64,000 nt of DNA. It comes from Hyaloscypha bicolor E (lineage: Eukaryota > Ascomycota > Leotiomycetes > Helotiales > Hyaloscyphaceae). A program made the translations under genes and the position numbers. Positions 1 through 13,400 of this stretch are shown piece after piece. Location of the stretch: the NCBI RefSeq assembly GCF_002865645.1, contig NW_020194589.1:3258847-3322846 (forward strand), given 5' to 3'. The notes beneath the pieces are model-generated. The model saw nothing but the letters and a program-made list of their open reading frames with translations. It did no database searches and was not told the origin of the DNA. Position 1 is the stretch's first letter. Each line of letters opens with the position of its first letter.

Positions 1-64
1 CATGACGCTACTGCAGTTGGAGTGGCTAGAAGGCATTAATTTTTTTTATTGTGGGGAGAGACCT

Positions 65-2901
65 TCAAATGATGATTCTCTCCCGAGAATACTTCCCAAC
101 CTTTTGGCTCTTGAGATATCCGATGTCTCGCCTCGTGCGTTTGTGGACCGCCCCTCCTGCAGCCACTTTGAGAAGCGAGATCTGTTTTTCCGCCTTCAGC
201 CCCAGTGGCAATGTCCTGATGTCCTGATCCACAAAGGGAAGAATGATCGGCTTGCTCCGCTTCTCAGTATGAGAATCCGATGCAGGCTTTGGCAAAGCCG
301 CTTGAACACCATCGCCATATCGGATCATTTCTGATGTCAATCCCTTCAGATAGACTGCCTCTTCGATACCTTCCAACGCAGCGCTGACCTCAAGCTTGAG
401 ACTTGAAATTAAATCTTCGGCCTCGAAAGGATCGCCGTCCACCAATCTTGCTTCGCCAGTCAACCATCCACCAGCTCCAACAGCATCCACACAGTTGTTC
501 AGGAGACTCGATATCAGGATGATTGCATTGTCTGGCACCTCTGCGTCGGCATCCACAATCTCTCCTTGATCTGGTTCCAAATATCTCGTGATCCAGGATC
601 CCTTGGAGAGTTCAAATCGAAGTAGATAGACGAGGCCCACGATTTCCTGACTAGTGAACGTGGTCTGGAGACCGTGTATAATCGCGCTATTCGGACACTT
701 GTACAGCTTGGAGAGAGCCAAACTCAACGCGTCTGATCGAATGCCTGAACCGGGTCCCAATTGGTATTCTGCAAGCTCCAGGTCTTGCTCTGCTTCTGCT
801 TCCAACTTCGTCAGTTGCTCTTCGATACCCTCTGCGGATTCTAGGTCGCCCCCGTTTGTAAGAAGTCCTCGTTTAGTGCTTGGATTCTCTCCTAATAGAC
901 CAAGACTCGCCATAAGTTTCCGAATGGCATGGAGGAGTTCCGCTGTCCCCAAGTAATTCTTGCTAAGTAGCGCCAGGAGAAGATCCATGTCTGGGTCTAT
1001 TTCAACAACCGCATTGATTAACTGCCCAGGTGCGATGGAGAGTACAGTTGTTCCGTTGCTTCTCAACGCAGACTCGATGTTGGTGATAGTCAGGTACCCA
1101 TTTGTTATAAGCCACATGAATGTATCCGGAGGGTAGAATAATATGTTCAGTGAGTACTCCCCAGCTTCCGTCTCAGATATGGTGAAGATCTTGCTCAGAG
1201 CAAATAAGACCCATCGTCGGTCAACGCCTGGATGGCATCCCCTGGCTTGAAGTCTCTTGTCGTGTGATTTCGCATTTCCCTCTTTAAAATGGGATCCATT
1301 GGCCATTGGCGTTCGACCTTGGAGGTGGGATACCATGAGCGTATCAAATTCTACCGTATTATTCTCCGAAAATAAATCCTCTGCCCCAGCCTTTTGTTTC
1401 TCCCACTTCGTGTCTCCAATTGAACCCGGAAGATATGCGTCGAACGTCTTACAGCCAAGCGAGATTGACTTCTTAGATTCACCTCTAGCCCTCCCTGGAC
1501 GCTCATGTGCCTTCACGGAGCGACCAATAGAATCTATCAGAAGACCTGCAGCACGCAGTTTCCCGCTAGAATCATGTTGCCCTTCGACGTGTATAGCGAG
1601 AAGGTTGTTATCTGAGACCGCAACTGCCACTCCAATCCTTTGAAAGTAGGTAGCGAACCTGCAAGAGCTGCTTGGATTTCGGTTGATGGCCTCGGACGAA
1701 TCCCGTTTTCTCTTGAGAGAATCGTTATTCGATCCCAGATCTAACTCGATTGTTGCAAGTCTAGACTGATATTTTGGATTATACACGTTAATAGAGTGAT
1801 CAGAGGAGACCATAATCGATGTGCCGGACAATCGCATGAATGATTGAGCTCCAACGGACACGAGGACAGACTGAATTTTAGGCAGAGTATCGCTGAGGTC
1901 GAAGGTCGTTAGAACCTCTTCTTCTAGTACTTGCAGGATCCCAGCAGAAACTTGGATACTGAAGCATGACGGTGTGTCAGTAGGAGTCTTTGCTGATGCG
2001 TTGGAGGGTATCTCCACAGCCAAGAGAGAGTCAACGGAGTGTTTGAGATCGTTCTGTTTCACCATTGATCTTCTTGGCAGACTGACGATATGTAAAGTCC
2101 GGTGGGTGGAATCTTTTGATTTTGTGACGATGACGAGTATCTCTGGGTTAAATCCCTCTTCGGTAATTTCCTGGGGGAACAGCGCAAAGACATCCTGGCG
2201 CCCTCTCAGAACTCCCTGACTCGCTGAGTGTGCATTTGTGAGATGTGCAAATTCGACCTCAGATTCTCTAAGTGGTGTTGCAAATTCCCGCACCAAAGCA
2301 CTGGGAGGAGATGTCCACCTTCCCCGAAGAGTATTCCCATCATAGCACTGTATTTCCCCATCTTTCTTAACCACAAGTAAGTCCGAGGTACCCACAGCCT
2401 CGTCAGAACTCCGAATAGCTGTGACTGTTCCCATGTATATGATCGGCTGCTGGGAACTCTCGACTTTGCAAGTAGCAGTGGAAGACCGTGTGGGGGTGGA
2501 ACCTTCGGCAAGCTCGGAAAACAGAGTGATTTGAGGGAATGGCCCAATTGTTGAGACATAAGTACGGCGTTCAATTGCACCCTTCGAAGCTCTGGTCCTC
2601 AGAGAGGTTGGGGAGCAGGTGAAGAGTGATTGTGGAGGGAGTGCGTAGGACGTGATCAATTTCGATGCCGAGACCTAGATTATTGTTAGACTTGTGTGGG
2701 GGGAATACTTTTATATCTTACATCATATAAGTTCACGCCCTCTCCATCAATGCCAACAGCCAGCTCTGACCTCTTCCTCTTCTTCAAGCCCGGCACCCCT
2801 CCATAAACCTCACCGACAACATAACGCCCATTCGAACGATCAATGGGCCTCGGTAGGGATGCCACCACATACGGTTTCTGTAAAGAAAACCGCGACGACA
2901 T
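65..2901 (-). CDS. utp8: Utp8, U3 snoRNP / t-UTP (UTP-A) subunit
   Basis: Spliced model: exon 1 2901-2722, intron 2721-2675 (47 bp, GTAAGA...CTAAC...TAG), exon 2 2674-65; 929 aa. In yeast Utp8 is a t-UTP/UTP-A subunit of the SSU processome, needed for rDNA transcription and 18S pre-rRNA processing in the nucleolus, with an added role in tRNA export. The N-terminus (KPYVVASLPRP, then GLKKRKRSELAVGIDGEGVNLYD) matches what I know of filamentous-fungal Utp8; it is followed by a beta-propeller-like half and a helical C-terminal half. The join restores LYD-VSASKLITSYALPP across the intron. It is transcribed divergently from elg1 over about 420 bp. The start is the first ATG of the conserved N-terminus. 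Confidence 0.88.
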
Positions 2902-3319
2902 TGTGGAGTGTGGTCGAGAAACAACTTGGCTGGTGTTGTTGACAGCTTATCGAGCGGTCTATCAAAAATTATTTTGTTGTAAAGTTGCAGGGGTTTGGAG
3001 GGAAGGCGCCGCTAACTCCATTTAGGTTCTGCCCCGAATTTTACCCGAGCTCGCGAAAAGGAAAGCGCGTCGACCGTCGACTTTCAACATGATGACCAAC
3101 TTCGCGACACTCGAAAATCTCCCCTCCTCCATTAAGCAACCAACTCCCTTAATTTCTACCACCACTTCTTCTACAACAAAATATACTGGACTTGAAGACA
3201 TAGCTCCTTTTTGCCAATGCCGTCTAGGCCGCCGACAACAATCATGATCGGATAAAAGAACTATTTTCGAGGTTGGAGGACGCGTCCGACTCGCGTTCAA
3301 GCACATTGTGAATCTGCGG
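2902..3319. promoter_or_regulatory. Shared divergent promoter utp8 / elg1
   Basis: A 418 bp gap between two divergent starts. It contains an AT stretch near 2957-2975 (AAAAATTATTTTG) that loosely resembles the RRPE element of ribosome-biogenesis genes, and an ACGCGT (MCB-type) site at 3280-3285, 35 bp before the elg1 ATG. No ORF here looks coding. Function is inferred from position. Confidence 0.5.
3280..3285. promoter_or_regulatory. MCB-type ACGCGT site upstream of elg1
   Basis: Perfect palindromic ACGCGT. MBF (Mbp1/Swi6) uses this element for G1/S transcription of replication and repair genes in yeasts. Its place just before a PCNA-unloader gene is suggestive; a 6 bp match can also arise by chance. 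Confidence 0.35.
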
Positions 3320-6300
3320 ATGTCAGTGCTTGTCGAGAAAAGAATGGGGGAGTTGAATGAGGAGCGGAAGCCAGTGTATCCGCTTTTTCAGAAGGGTGCA
3401 AGTATGTCCCTCTTCATCTTCCATAGTCGAGCCTGTTCCGCTCCTGTCTTTTGGAGCTTGCTTCGTTCTGATAGTTGGGAGCGAAGCTGAGGCGGCAACA
3501 CGATAGGTTCCTTCGCTCGCATCTTTCCAATGACCAGAACTTATCCTTTGGGTTTCATCTGAAGTCACAATGTTGAGCTGCCTTCGAGTTGATATTTGCT
3601 TTCTGATATTGCGGTCATTACCATTGTTTCCCTTCTCAGGAACAATTTAAATATGAGAATGTACTAACATCAACTATAGGGCCACGGGTAGTGCAACCTA
3701 CAGAGACCATACCTCCTGCGATAGAAGGCACTGCTGACCAAAATGCCTCGACCTCTTCTCTACAAAACGCTCCGGAATCGATTGCAAGGAAGTCGAAGAG
3801 GCCGAAAACCTTCAACCCTGTGGTTGACATAGATGCTTCGACAGCTACAAGCAAACCAAACTCGGGTGACCGTGCAGAGCTCTTGGATGTGGATCCTAAC
3901 AGTGGTCGGAGAAAGCGCCGCAAGACTGCTGAGAACAAAGTTGGGACTGAAGGGAGTGAAGGCCATACAGAAGCTGGTCGCCCGGTACCAAAACGCCAGC
4001 CAAGACAAAAGGATCTGCCAGGCTCGGTACAAAACTGTCCTGATCTAGACTCGACAGCCAATGTGCAATCGGTGGACGTTGAGTCTGAGGGGGATGAGAA
4101 CCACCAAAAAGTCTTTAAGCAAGTCGGAGATGCGCAAGGCATGCACAACGCACCTAAGCCAGAGAGAACAAGAACTCCGTCATCGGAAGACTTGATTGGA
4201 CCTCCACCAATTGGAACAGGAGCAAAGTGTATTAAGAAGTCTCAACTCTTTCGAATCGAAGACTTGATTGGACCACCACCCATTACCCCAGGCGCAAATA
4301 GCTCTACCACCTCAACCGAAATCCCCAATGAAGTCAGGCCAAAGAAGATACTCCGACTGAACCCCATGACCGGTACTATTGGTTCCCCACCTGCCAAAAA
4401 ACCCCTTCGGGCCCTTGAACCAGAAGGAAAGAAGGCTCCAGCTTCAAAGCAAAAAGTAAAGACAAAGGTGGTTATAATTCGCTACAGTCATGGGAAGGGC
4501 ATTGGACAGAAAATCGATCGAATTTTGCATAGGACAAAGCTTATCATTTCTTTACCTTCGAAGGTCCTGCCGGAAACCCAAAAGCCGCCGGTCAGCGCAG
4601 CCAAACCTCCCAAAACGTTGCACCCATTATTCTTAGGAAAGGCTGCGGTGAAGAAAGGAACTACTCCACCGAAACCAACCCTGCAGGGTGTCATTGACTT
4701 GTCTTGCGCACAAGAACCACCTAGGCCACGATCTAGAGGCAAGTCATCTCCTACCAAGCCTGCACCGGTGACATTTTCTGGCTTTGGAGCTGCAAAGCTT
4801 ATGAAATACCCTGGGGCGATTGAACCGGCATGGCCATGGAGAGACATGGTCCACATCCGTGGGATCGATCCGAATGAAGTTCCACCGCAGTTAGCATCCA
4901 CACCTTTGCAAACTCGAAGTAGGAAGTTCAAGTATCAGGCCATCGAGGTCTCCCCTGCCGAAAGTATCCTCGGAACTTTGGCCAACGAACTATGCATTGA
5001 GAAGGCGATGAAAGAAATTCGAGAAATCAATCCAGACGAATACCCTCCGGTTCCTGCCTGTCTTCGGATTCCTTCCAAGCATTACGAGCCAGGACTCACC
5101 ATTCAAAGGCGGGTGCTGAAAGAACTGCATACTCGACCCGTGTTCCCAACCCTGGGCGACCAGAGTTCTACCGAAGATGAGATCCAGACCACCAAAAAGG
5201 CTCGCCGGCCTTCTTGTCACGCAGCGTTGTTGAAAGTTTATGCTTCAATTCCAAAGTCTTTCTCGGCATTTGATTTTGGCCAATGTGAAAACCAGGCATG
5301 GATTCAAAAATATGCGCCAAAAGCTGCAGAAGAGGTCTTACAGGCAGGCAGCGAGGCCCGAATATTGAAGGCATGGCTGCAAAGGCTAACCGTTCAGTCT
5401 GTGGAAGCAGGACTTGGTGACCAACCAGAAAGTCGTGCTGGACGTTCGAAATCATCAAAGTCTGAGAAGCTAGGCAACCGAAAACGAAAGTCGAAGAAGC
5501 TAGATGATTTCATAGTCTCAACGGAAGATGAAGATGATGATATGGATGAGGTCACCGAGTCCGAGGATGGCGCATCACCCAACGGAAAACAGGATCTTCT
5601 GAAGAAGACTGTTATCAGAGTTGGAGATGCTGCTGCTCTTGGATCCAAAGAGCCCGGAAAACTCACCAACGCCACCCTTATCAGTGGACCCCACGGTTGT
5701 GGGAAGACTGCTGCAGTGTATGCTGTTGCGAAGGAGCTCGGGTTTGAGGTCTTTGAAATCAACTCTAGCAGCAGACGTAGTGGGAGGGATATTCTGGAGA
5801 GGGTGGGTGACATGGCACGCAACCACCAAGTTCAACGCTCAAGCGATGTGCCTACCACGGATCCGATTGATGATGACAAACAACGCATAGATGATGCTCT
5901 CGCCAATGATCTCCAGAGTGGCCGCCAAGGTACAATGAACTCTTTCTTCAAGCCGAAGCAAGAGACGAAGCCAGATACAAAGCCAAAACCTAAAACCAAG
6001 ACAGAGACGCAAAGACGTGCCGCGACTCAAAAGACCTTGTTTTCCAGGCGGCCAGCAAAGCAACAGAAGCAATCTCTCATCCTCCTTGAGGAGGTTGATA
6101 TCCTTTATAAGGAAGATACTCAGTTTTGGGCCCAAGTTGTCTCTTTGATATCAATGTCTAAACGGCCAATTATCATGACCTGCAACGACGAATCAGTTTT
6201 GCCAATTACCAGTCTCAGCCTCACGTTTCATGCCATCCTGCGCTTTGCACCACCGCCGATTGATCTTGCAATTGACCATATGCTGTTGGTAGCAGCTTGT

Positions 6301-7577
6301 GAAGGGCACGTGCTTCGAAGAGAGTCCGTAAAGACCTTGTATGAGGGTCGCAATTCGGACCTTCGGGCCTCCTTGACGGAACTCCAATTTTGGTGCCAAT
6401 TTGCTGTTGGAGATGTCAAAAGGGGGCTCGATTGGTACTACCCTCGCTGGTCTCGGCGTGAAGACATTGACGAGGAGGGAAATACAATCCGAGTCGTTAG
6501 TGAAGGAACCTATGAGACCGGGATGGGCTGGCTATCGCAGGACTTCTTGGAGAGCGATATCCACCACCTAGACGTTGAAGAAGAGATGCTTCATGAAGTC
6601 TATGATAGTTGGCATGCTGATGCTAGCAACGACGCAAAATACAGAACAGGGATGGACAGGTGGGCGAAGAAGATACAGACACTTTCCAGTGGCAGGAACG
6701 ACAACAAAGCTGCACTGGCAATGTATGCAGACTTCGCAGAAGCGATGAGTTCGGCGGATCTGTGCTCTGGTGGAATTTTTGCACCAGACAATCGGGTAAG
6801 GTTCTTCAAACCCGCGATTCTACAACTAAAAGCTTACTCCCCTTCCCTTAGACTGCACTCGACTCTAGCCTACCTGAACTATCCCAGAAGGCGAAGGACG
6901 ACTACATCCTCGCACACGACATCCTCGAAGCTACGCCACTTGTCTCGTATGATAATGTCTGCAAGGACATCTACCTTTGGATGCAATCTAGAACTAGGAA
7001 CTATCTCCAGGTCGACCAACACGTCAAGCATAACCTTGAAGTTCCTACCGAGCTTGCTCGTCCCAGCGAGAGGGCTATGATCCGCCTCGTTACCTCTCAA
7101 ACCACAGAACCAGAAGCCTCCCTCAACCGAAAAGACTTGAGCCGCGCTTTCGACCCCGTTGCTGAGCCTGAGAAGTTGTGGCCGCTCAACCCTACAGCCA
7201 TGGAACTCTGCTCTTTCGACCGGACGACAGCCCTGATCACAGAGGATCTAGCGCCATACATTCGGTCGATTGTGGCATATGATAACCGTTTGCAGCAAGA
7301 ACGTGCAAAGCTGAGCAATCTCTTAAGTGAAGGTGGACGGCCTGGGAAGAAACTAAGGACAACAAGGGCTGCAATTTCTGCTCTTGAGGGTGGCACTAGG
7401 AAATCGACAAGGAGAGACCGATGGTTTACGGGGAAGGTGAACACTTATCATGTTATGCAGACAGGAATGCAGAGCTGGCTTGATGCTGCTGCAATGGAGA
7501 CGCCAAAAAGTGCCGAAGACCTAACGACAAGTCCGGTTGCATCGCCGGAGGAGACAAGTGATGAGACCTGTGAATAG
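3320..7577 (+). CDS. elg1: Elg1/ATAD5-like RFC subunit (PCNA unloader)
   Basis: Exons 3320-3401, 3680-6795, 6852-7577 (introns 278 bp GTATGT...CTAAC...TAG and 56 bp); 1307 aa. Elg1 replaces Rfc1 in an alternative clamp loader that unloads PCNA, often SUMO-PCNA, after replication. AAA+ core: Walker A GPHGCGKT at 697-704 and Walker B LILLEEVD at 827-834. Between them lies a Lys-rich insert with a canonical PIP box QGTMNSFF at 777-784. The N-terminal ~680 residues are disordered and basic, with LIGPPP repeats and PIP-like VYPLFQKGA and LHPLFLGK stretches. The C-terminal part fits the Elg1/Rfc1 type and is restored only across intron 2. The first exon (27 codons plus 1 nt) is the least certain part; it is chosen because it is the only nearby ATG-led ORF that splices in frame. 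Confidence 0.88.
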
Positions 7578-9969
7578 AGCATAGAGCATTGCATTTGGGG
7601 ACGCGATTGGCAGTGATGATTTGCATTTACGAATAGACATAGCATGGACCCCTTGGCGTTGCGTTTAGCATGGAATTCTTCGCGTTGCTTTCGGCATGGA
7701 ATTAAACAATACAATATGCACTGAAACTTACACGGATGTTAGAATCAACATCTGAAATGTCTTGGCCATTTACAAGACATTGACGTCGGTATCAATGATA
7801 GTCCGGAACATTTGAAAACCTAACGTCCGGTTTCATTCCCAAGAACTTTTGTAGATCTACTAGATGAGTGAGTCCTCCGCGGGCCAAGTAAACAAGATAT
7901 GTCGGGAAATGGAGGTTCGGGTGTTCTCAGGAAGATGCCCCTGCGCTTCTTAAACAGGGAAGATGGATGCCCCTGGAGCTGGTTTTGTCCCAGCTCGCCA
8001 GGCACATGGTTTCGGGCGCGGGGTGTCTACGTTGTACGGTGTTCTGCTTCGTTACAGTTTCGGGTCTTGGCCTCATTAGTGCTCAAAAATAGGAGGCGGT
8101 GGTTGCAACTGTATTTTTAAGAACTAGACTTCCCCACAACAGCTCCAATGTGGAGTGCATAACCACATCACACAAGGATGATGTTGTACTGCGTTCAGAG
8201 TGCAGGAAATGGTATGCCATGAATAGCTATGGGAATGAAATATGAATATCAGTTCAATGCGTGGTTTTGCGTGATATTTAGAGGCTGACGGTATGTCTGT
8301 CTGGTGCCTCGATTTGTGAGCGAGAAGTCAAGGTAAGGTAACTTGGGTGTTGGCACGTGACTTTAGAAACAGTGAGGTGAAGTCCGTCGCAGTTGAGAGC
8401 TCACGTTGTGATTCCTATCTGAGGCTCTCTGTCTTGTAGGTTCGTAAAAGAGGGGGGAAGCAAGATAGGAGAATTGAGAGGTCGGGTATCTTCGGGATGT
8501 TCTCACCACACCCTTTTGCAACCACAGTTCGGCGGGGCGCGCTTGGCGCTTGGCGTTCTCGTAGGCTGAACAACAACCTCCATGAACAAATTTGGAGGGG
8601 ATCTTGATAGGTTAATGATTCGGCGGAAAGGAGAAGGTCCCTCTACTCCTTGGTGAGGAGACCGCTTGAATCTGCCCTCGTCTTCCAATAGTAGGAGCTC
8701 TACTGCATACATTTCTGGAGAACTGACTGAGGGTCTGCCTTGGACCTTGCCTTCCCTGTCGCTGCTGTGTCCTACCAGACATCCGTGGGATTTTCTTGCT
8801 CCTTCGTTGCTTTACCAGACCCCATCTAAACATAGAAAATGAACTCTCGAATTCTCCCCTTCTTTTTCAAGTTCCGGTACGTTGCACTTCGAACGTTAAG
8901 CGAAGGTGCGCTACCTCTAACTAGAGATGAGGTTTGTCCTCCTTTCGTTGCAATTCGCAGTCTAAGCGAGGCGCAGGTATGACAGCAAGAAGGGAACGAG
9001 TGAAAGAATTGAATGTTGGTAAGAATTGGCTAGGGAAACCACTCTAAAATAGATAATGATGGACTTTTGAGAGGGAAATGGTTGTTTGAAACGGAAAGTA
9101 TCCTCACCCTTCTTAGAAAGAGCCTGATCCTTTTAGTTTTTGTGTTTTGACAACCCTTAAGGAGCAATACAGATGAGTGTTCGGACTCGATGCTCTAATG
9201 ATCACCCACTCAGCAAGGAAAGAGCTATGACGGCAGAAACCTCAGTTGAAGTGTAAAAAGTAAGTTTGGTCACATGCAGAAGAAGAGAACAACCCCACAC
9301 CACAACTCTGCGGTATAGGGAGGTAAAGACGGCCCAAGAGACCACTCTCAGCAGCGGATATGGAACTTGCCATGCAATTGACCGTTTTGAGAGAATTCTT
9401 AGTTAGAGGCGTTTGTCAAGAGCTGCAGCTTCACGACCTGACATGAAAACCTTTAGATCACATCATATGCATCGTGGCGTGGCGTGGGGGCTGTGGGTGA
9501 AGGCCTGTTCACCGCCCGGCTTCATCCCTGAACTCAGCACGCACAGGGCTTTCTGTGGCGTGGCAGAATTCGAAGACTCAACCAATTATCATGACGTAGG
9601 CAGGGTATCCCAGCTGCAATTTTTGAGTGTTTTGTTCAAAGGAAGCCGGGGGAAATGACAGGAAGAAGCACAACCCAGCAAAAGAACCACAGAGATAGGA
9701 GCAGAAAGTGTTGAGAGGAGGAATTATGGCGAGAATCCTGTGATATCAAACGGGACTGAAGCAAAAAAGAGTCAAAATCGAACACGAAGAGACAACTGCA
9801 CTGTCAGCACAAACTGCTGCCGTCTTTGCCGTTTGTGGCCGGTCTGGGCCCCGATGCCGAAATCGCAAGCAATCCTTCCCGTTGACCTCCAATTATCTTA
9901 TGTCCTGCCCTCTGCCAATGCTTGGACCGCTCGGCTTTTGACTTTTCGTCGTTCTGCACCTTGGCGCAT
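7578..9969. other. Long intergenic region upstream of nha1
   Basis: About 2.4 kb with no coding-like ORF on either strand. The elg1 3' side has a two-copy imperfect 26 bp tandem repeat at about 7651-7703 (gcgttgc..ttnngcatggaatt). Two imperfect 31 bp copies (cgttgca-ttcg...taagcga) lie at about 8880 and 8946. The rest looks like ordinary regulatory or spacer DNA. Confidence 0.5.
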
Positions 9970-9977
9970 TATATAAG
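9970..9977 (+). promoter_or_regulatory. TATA box of nha1-like gene
   Basis: TATATAAG, 470 bp before the antiporter ATG. It is followed by CT-rich, ATG-free sequence typical of a fungal leader, so transcription probably starts near 10000 with a leader of about 430 nt. Confidence 0.5.
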
Positions 9978-10245
9978 ACTAGCTCGACCCCGTCTCGATA
10001 GCGTGAACTCCATAATCCAAGCTTACCTACCTGAGACCAACTTTCTTCGATTCTTCGTCACGACTTCTAGCCTTCTCGCCCCCGCCCTTGACAACGAAGA
10101 TCAACTCTCCCCTCTCCTGACGAGTATCGATATCCCGCAAGGGACTTCCTCTCTTTACACAGACGCACCTTGGGGACGTTGCGGTGGAGAAACATTCACT
10201 ATCTCTAGCAGGGTGGAGCGGCGACTGGGCGCGACCACCACCTGA

Positions 10246-10320
10246 ATGCTTCGACACCACCCGATTCTTTTGAGAGAATCGACTGATTGGGGAATTGGGA
10301 AGGACGCACAATTGGGGTGA
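10246..10320 (+). promoter_or_regulatory. Upstream ORF (24 codons) in nha1-like leader
   Basis: The only ATG seen between the TATA box and the antiporter start opens a 24-residue frame (MLRHHPILLRE...) ending at TGA 10318-10320, 119 nt before the main ATG. It could damp or condition translation. A CTTAC...ATAATAG pair at about 10395-10410 could also mark a leader intron. Confidence 0.4.
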
Positions 10321-10439
10321 AGGAAACAACGCAATAGGAAGAAACATCGGACGAAACAGCACGAGATACCTTTTTTCGACGCGACAGACGGATTCTTACA
10401 TCATATAATAGTCGCCAAGACGAAAATTCCAACTTCACA

Positions 10440-13400
10440 ATGGCGTGGGATCACCTCTCGATCAATCGACCGCATTTGGTCTACATCATCCTCGGTGGCT
10501 TCACCTCTCTCTTCATGTTGTGCTCGTCCTTCATCAAGGAACGACTGTACATAGGAGAAGCAACTGTTGCCACCATCTGCGGCGTCATCTTCGGTCCACA
10601 TGCCGCGAACCTGATCGACCCTGGAACATGGGGAAACACGGATCAGGTCACCCTCGAATTCTCTCGAATTGTCCTCGTCGTCCAATGTTTCGCCGTGGGC
10701 GTCGAATTGCCGAAATACTACATGGAGAAGCATTGGAGGAGTGTGGTATTTTTGCTGATACCCGTCATGACGTTTGGCTGGTTGATCACAAGTCTTTTCA
10801 TATGGTGGATGGTTCCTCCGCTCAATTGGCTTCAGAGTCTCTGCTGTGCTGCTTGTGTCACTGCTACCGACCCTGTCTTGGCCAGTTCCGTGGTTGGTAA
10901 AGGCAAATTTGCCAAGAGGGTCCCAAAGCATTTGAGAGATGTGTTGTCTGCCGAGTCCGGATGTAACGATGGCATGGCTTTCCCGTTCATCTACTTGGCT
11001 CTGTACCTCATCGATTACCGACCCGACGCAGATAAAGTCGCCGAGAAGTGGATCGTGATTACTATCCTCTATGAGTGTGTCTTTGGAGCATTCTACGGCT
11101 TTATGATCGGCTATATTGGAAGGCATGGGATTAAGTATGCTGAAAAGCACGACTTGGTTGACAGAGAATCGTTCCTGGTGTTCTACTTCGTTTTGGCGCT
11201 CTTTTGTGCTGGCTCTGGTAGTATCCTAGGAGTTGATGACCTGCTTGTGGGCTTCGCGGCCGGAGTGGGTTTCTCTAATGATGGTTGGTTCACACAGAAG
11301 ACGGAGGAGTCTCACGTTTCCAACGTTATTGATTTACTCATCAATTTGGCATACTTCGTTTACCTCGGCACAATCATTCCCTGGGAACAGTACAACAATC
11401 CCGGATTGGGCTTGACCCCCTGGAGATTGGTTGTCATTGCCCTCTTTGTCATTTTCTTCCGCAGAATTCCGATTATGATGGCTCTGAAGCCAATTATACC
11501 TGACATCAAAACCTGGCGCGAAGCTCTTTTTGCTGGCCACTTTGGACCTATTGGCGTCGGGGCAATTTTTGTGGCTATTCTTGCTAGAGCAGAACTGGAA
11601 ACAGAATCGACAACTCCTCTGGCATCTTATCCTGATGTAAATGCGCCGAATTTTCAGCTCGTTGCACTAATCTGGCCTATCACTACTTTCCTGGTGATTG
11701 CTTCAATTATCGTGCACGGCTCTTCGATTGCTGTTTTCACTCTGGGAAAACACATCAATACGTTGACACTCACAATGTCTTACACAACAGCTGGCGATGA
11801 TGGTCCTGGATGGCTGAACAGACTACCACGTATATCATCGATTTCAAGATCACAAGCCAAATCAATCGCATCTGAGACTGATGGGGAGGAGTTGAGGGAC
11901 CTACCCCCTGGAATGCTACTCCCAATTGGTGTTCCGAAAGAATTCTTGCGTCGACAGAGAGAAGAAGACAACCCAAGCCACCCGAGCAGTCGAACTTCGT
12001 CTCTCATTCCACGCCGGAGAAAGAAGAAGTGGGATGACGGACGTGGCCCCGGAGGTCCCATCAGCCAATCGGCCATCTATCCGGTACGACGCAGCCAAAG
12101 CGAACATCTGAGTGAACAGACGTCTGAGACTTTGACTCCTGGGGAAACCTCTCCCATAACCCCTCCCACAAACGTGAACGAGGACAACGAAAAGAAAGAG
12201 TCCGAGCTTGGGCAAGTTCAAGATGATCCAGAAATGCATGAGATCCTCCATCGACATTCCGAGGATGAAAAACGGGATCAGCATAAATCAGATGCAGAAC
12301 GACATCCTTTTGGAAGAGAGATCTATACCGAAGGCAATGATATGATTATCGAAGATGAAGATGGTGAGGTCTTGAGCCAGGTAAAGGCGTCAAAGGGAAA
12401 AGAGAGGCGGGATTCTACGACCAAGAAGGAGATCAAAGAAGACGTTGAGCATCTAGGTCTTGGTTACAAGAATTTGCGGAAGAAGCTTGGTATCTGGCGA
12501 CACAAGGACGAAGAGGAAGAGGAAGGTTCGCCAAAGTTGAAGAAGCCTCAGGCGCCAGTTGGGAAGAGAGGTCCAGCAATGGCCTACCAGTTTGGAAATA
12601 CCGTAGGCGGAATTACCCCATATTATCCAACCATTTGCTAACAATATCACTAGATCATCGTGGAAGACGAAGATGGCGAAGTTGTGAAGACCTACGAGCT
12701 ACCTTCAAACAAGCCGAACCAACCATCACAATCAGGACCAGGACGAAGAGAACTAACCCGCATGGGCACCTGGTCCGGCCTCACAAAGCCTGACGAGCCC
12801 TCCAAACTCGCAACACCCTCCGAAGCCCCCGACTCCTCAGCTGTTCGGCAAGGCCTTTCACGGATGGGCACCTGGGGCTTCGGCGGTAAAAACACCAACA
12901 AGGAAGACGCCTTCACAAGAGAAGGCCAAGAAGATGAAGATGACGACCGCCATATCCGCTTCACGATCGGTGGCGCAGGGCGTCGTTTGACCAAAGAAGA
13001 CTTCCTGAAGGAAGTCCAATCTCTAGACCCGAAAGCTAGATGCGAGATCATCAATGAGAGTGACGCCCCAGCCGCGATGAAAGATCTTGCAAAGAAGGAC
13101 GCGAGCGAGGATTCGCCCGGCAGTTCGAGAGTATTCGGTGCGAAGAGCGCGCAGCGAGCGTCTGGCAAAGGCGTCGCAATGTCCGTCGGGCCAGCGATGG
13201 CTAGGACGAGGGCTGCGCAGGTTGAGGAGGAAGAGGGGTATGGTCGCGATCGCGAGAGTGGTAGCGAAGATTCCGGGGAGGAGCGTGAGAGGAGGAAAGG
13301 CGCGAAAGGCGCACTCGACCTTTCAAAGAAGCAGAGGGACAGAGCCGAGACGATGGGCGAGAGGAGGCTGAGCAAGATCGAGAGTCATATGTCAGGTGAA

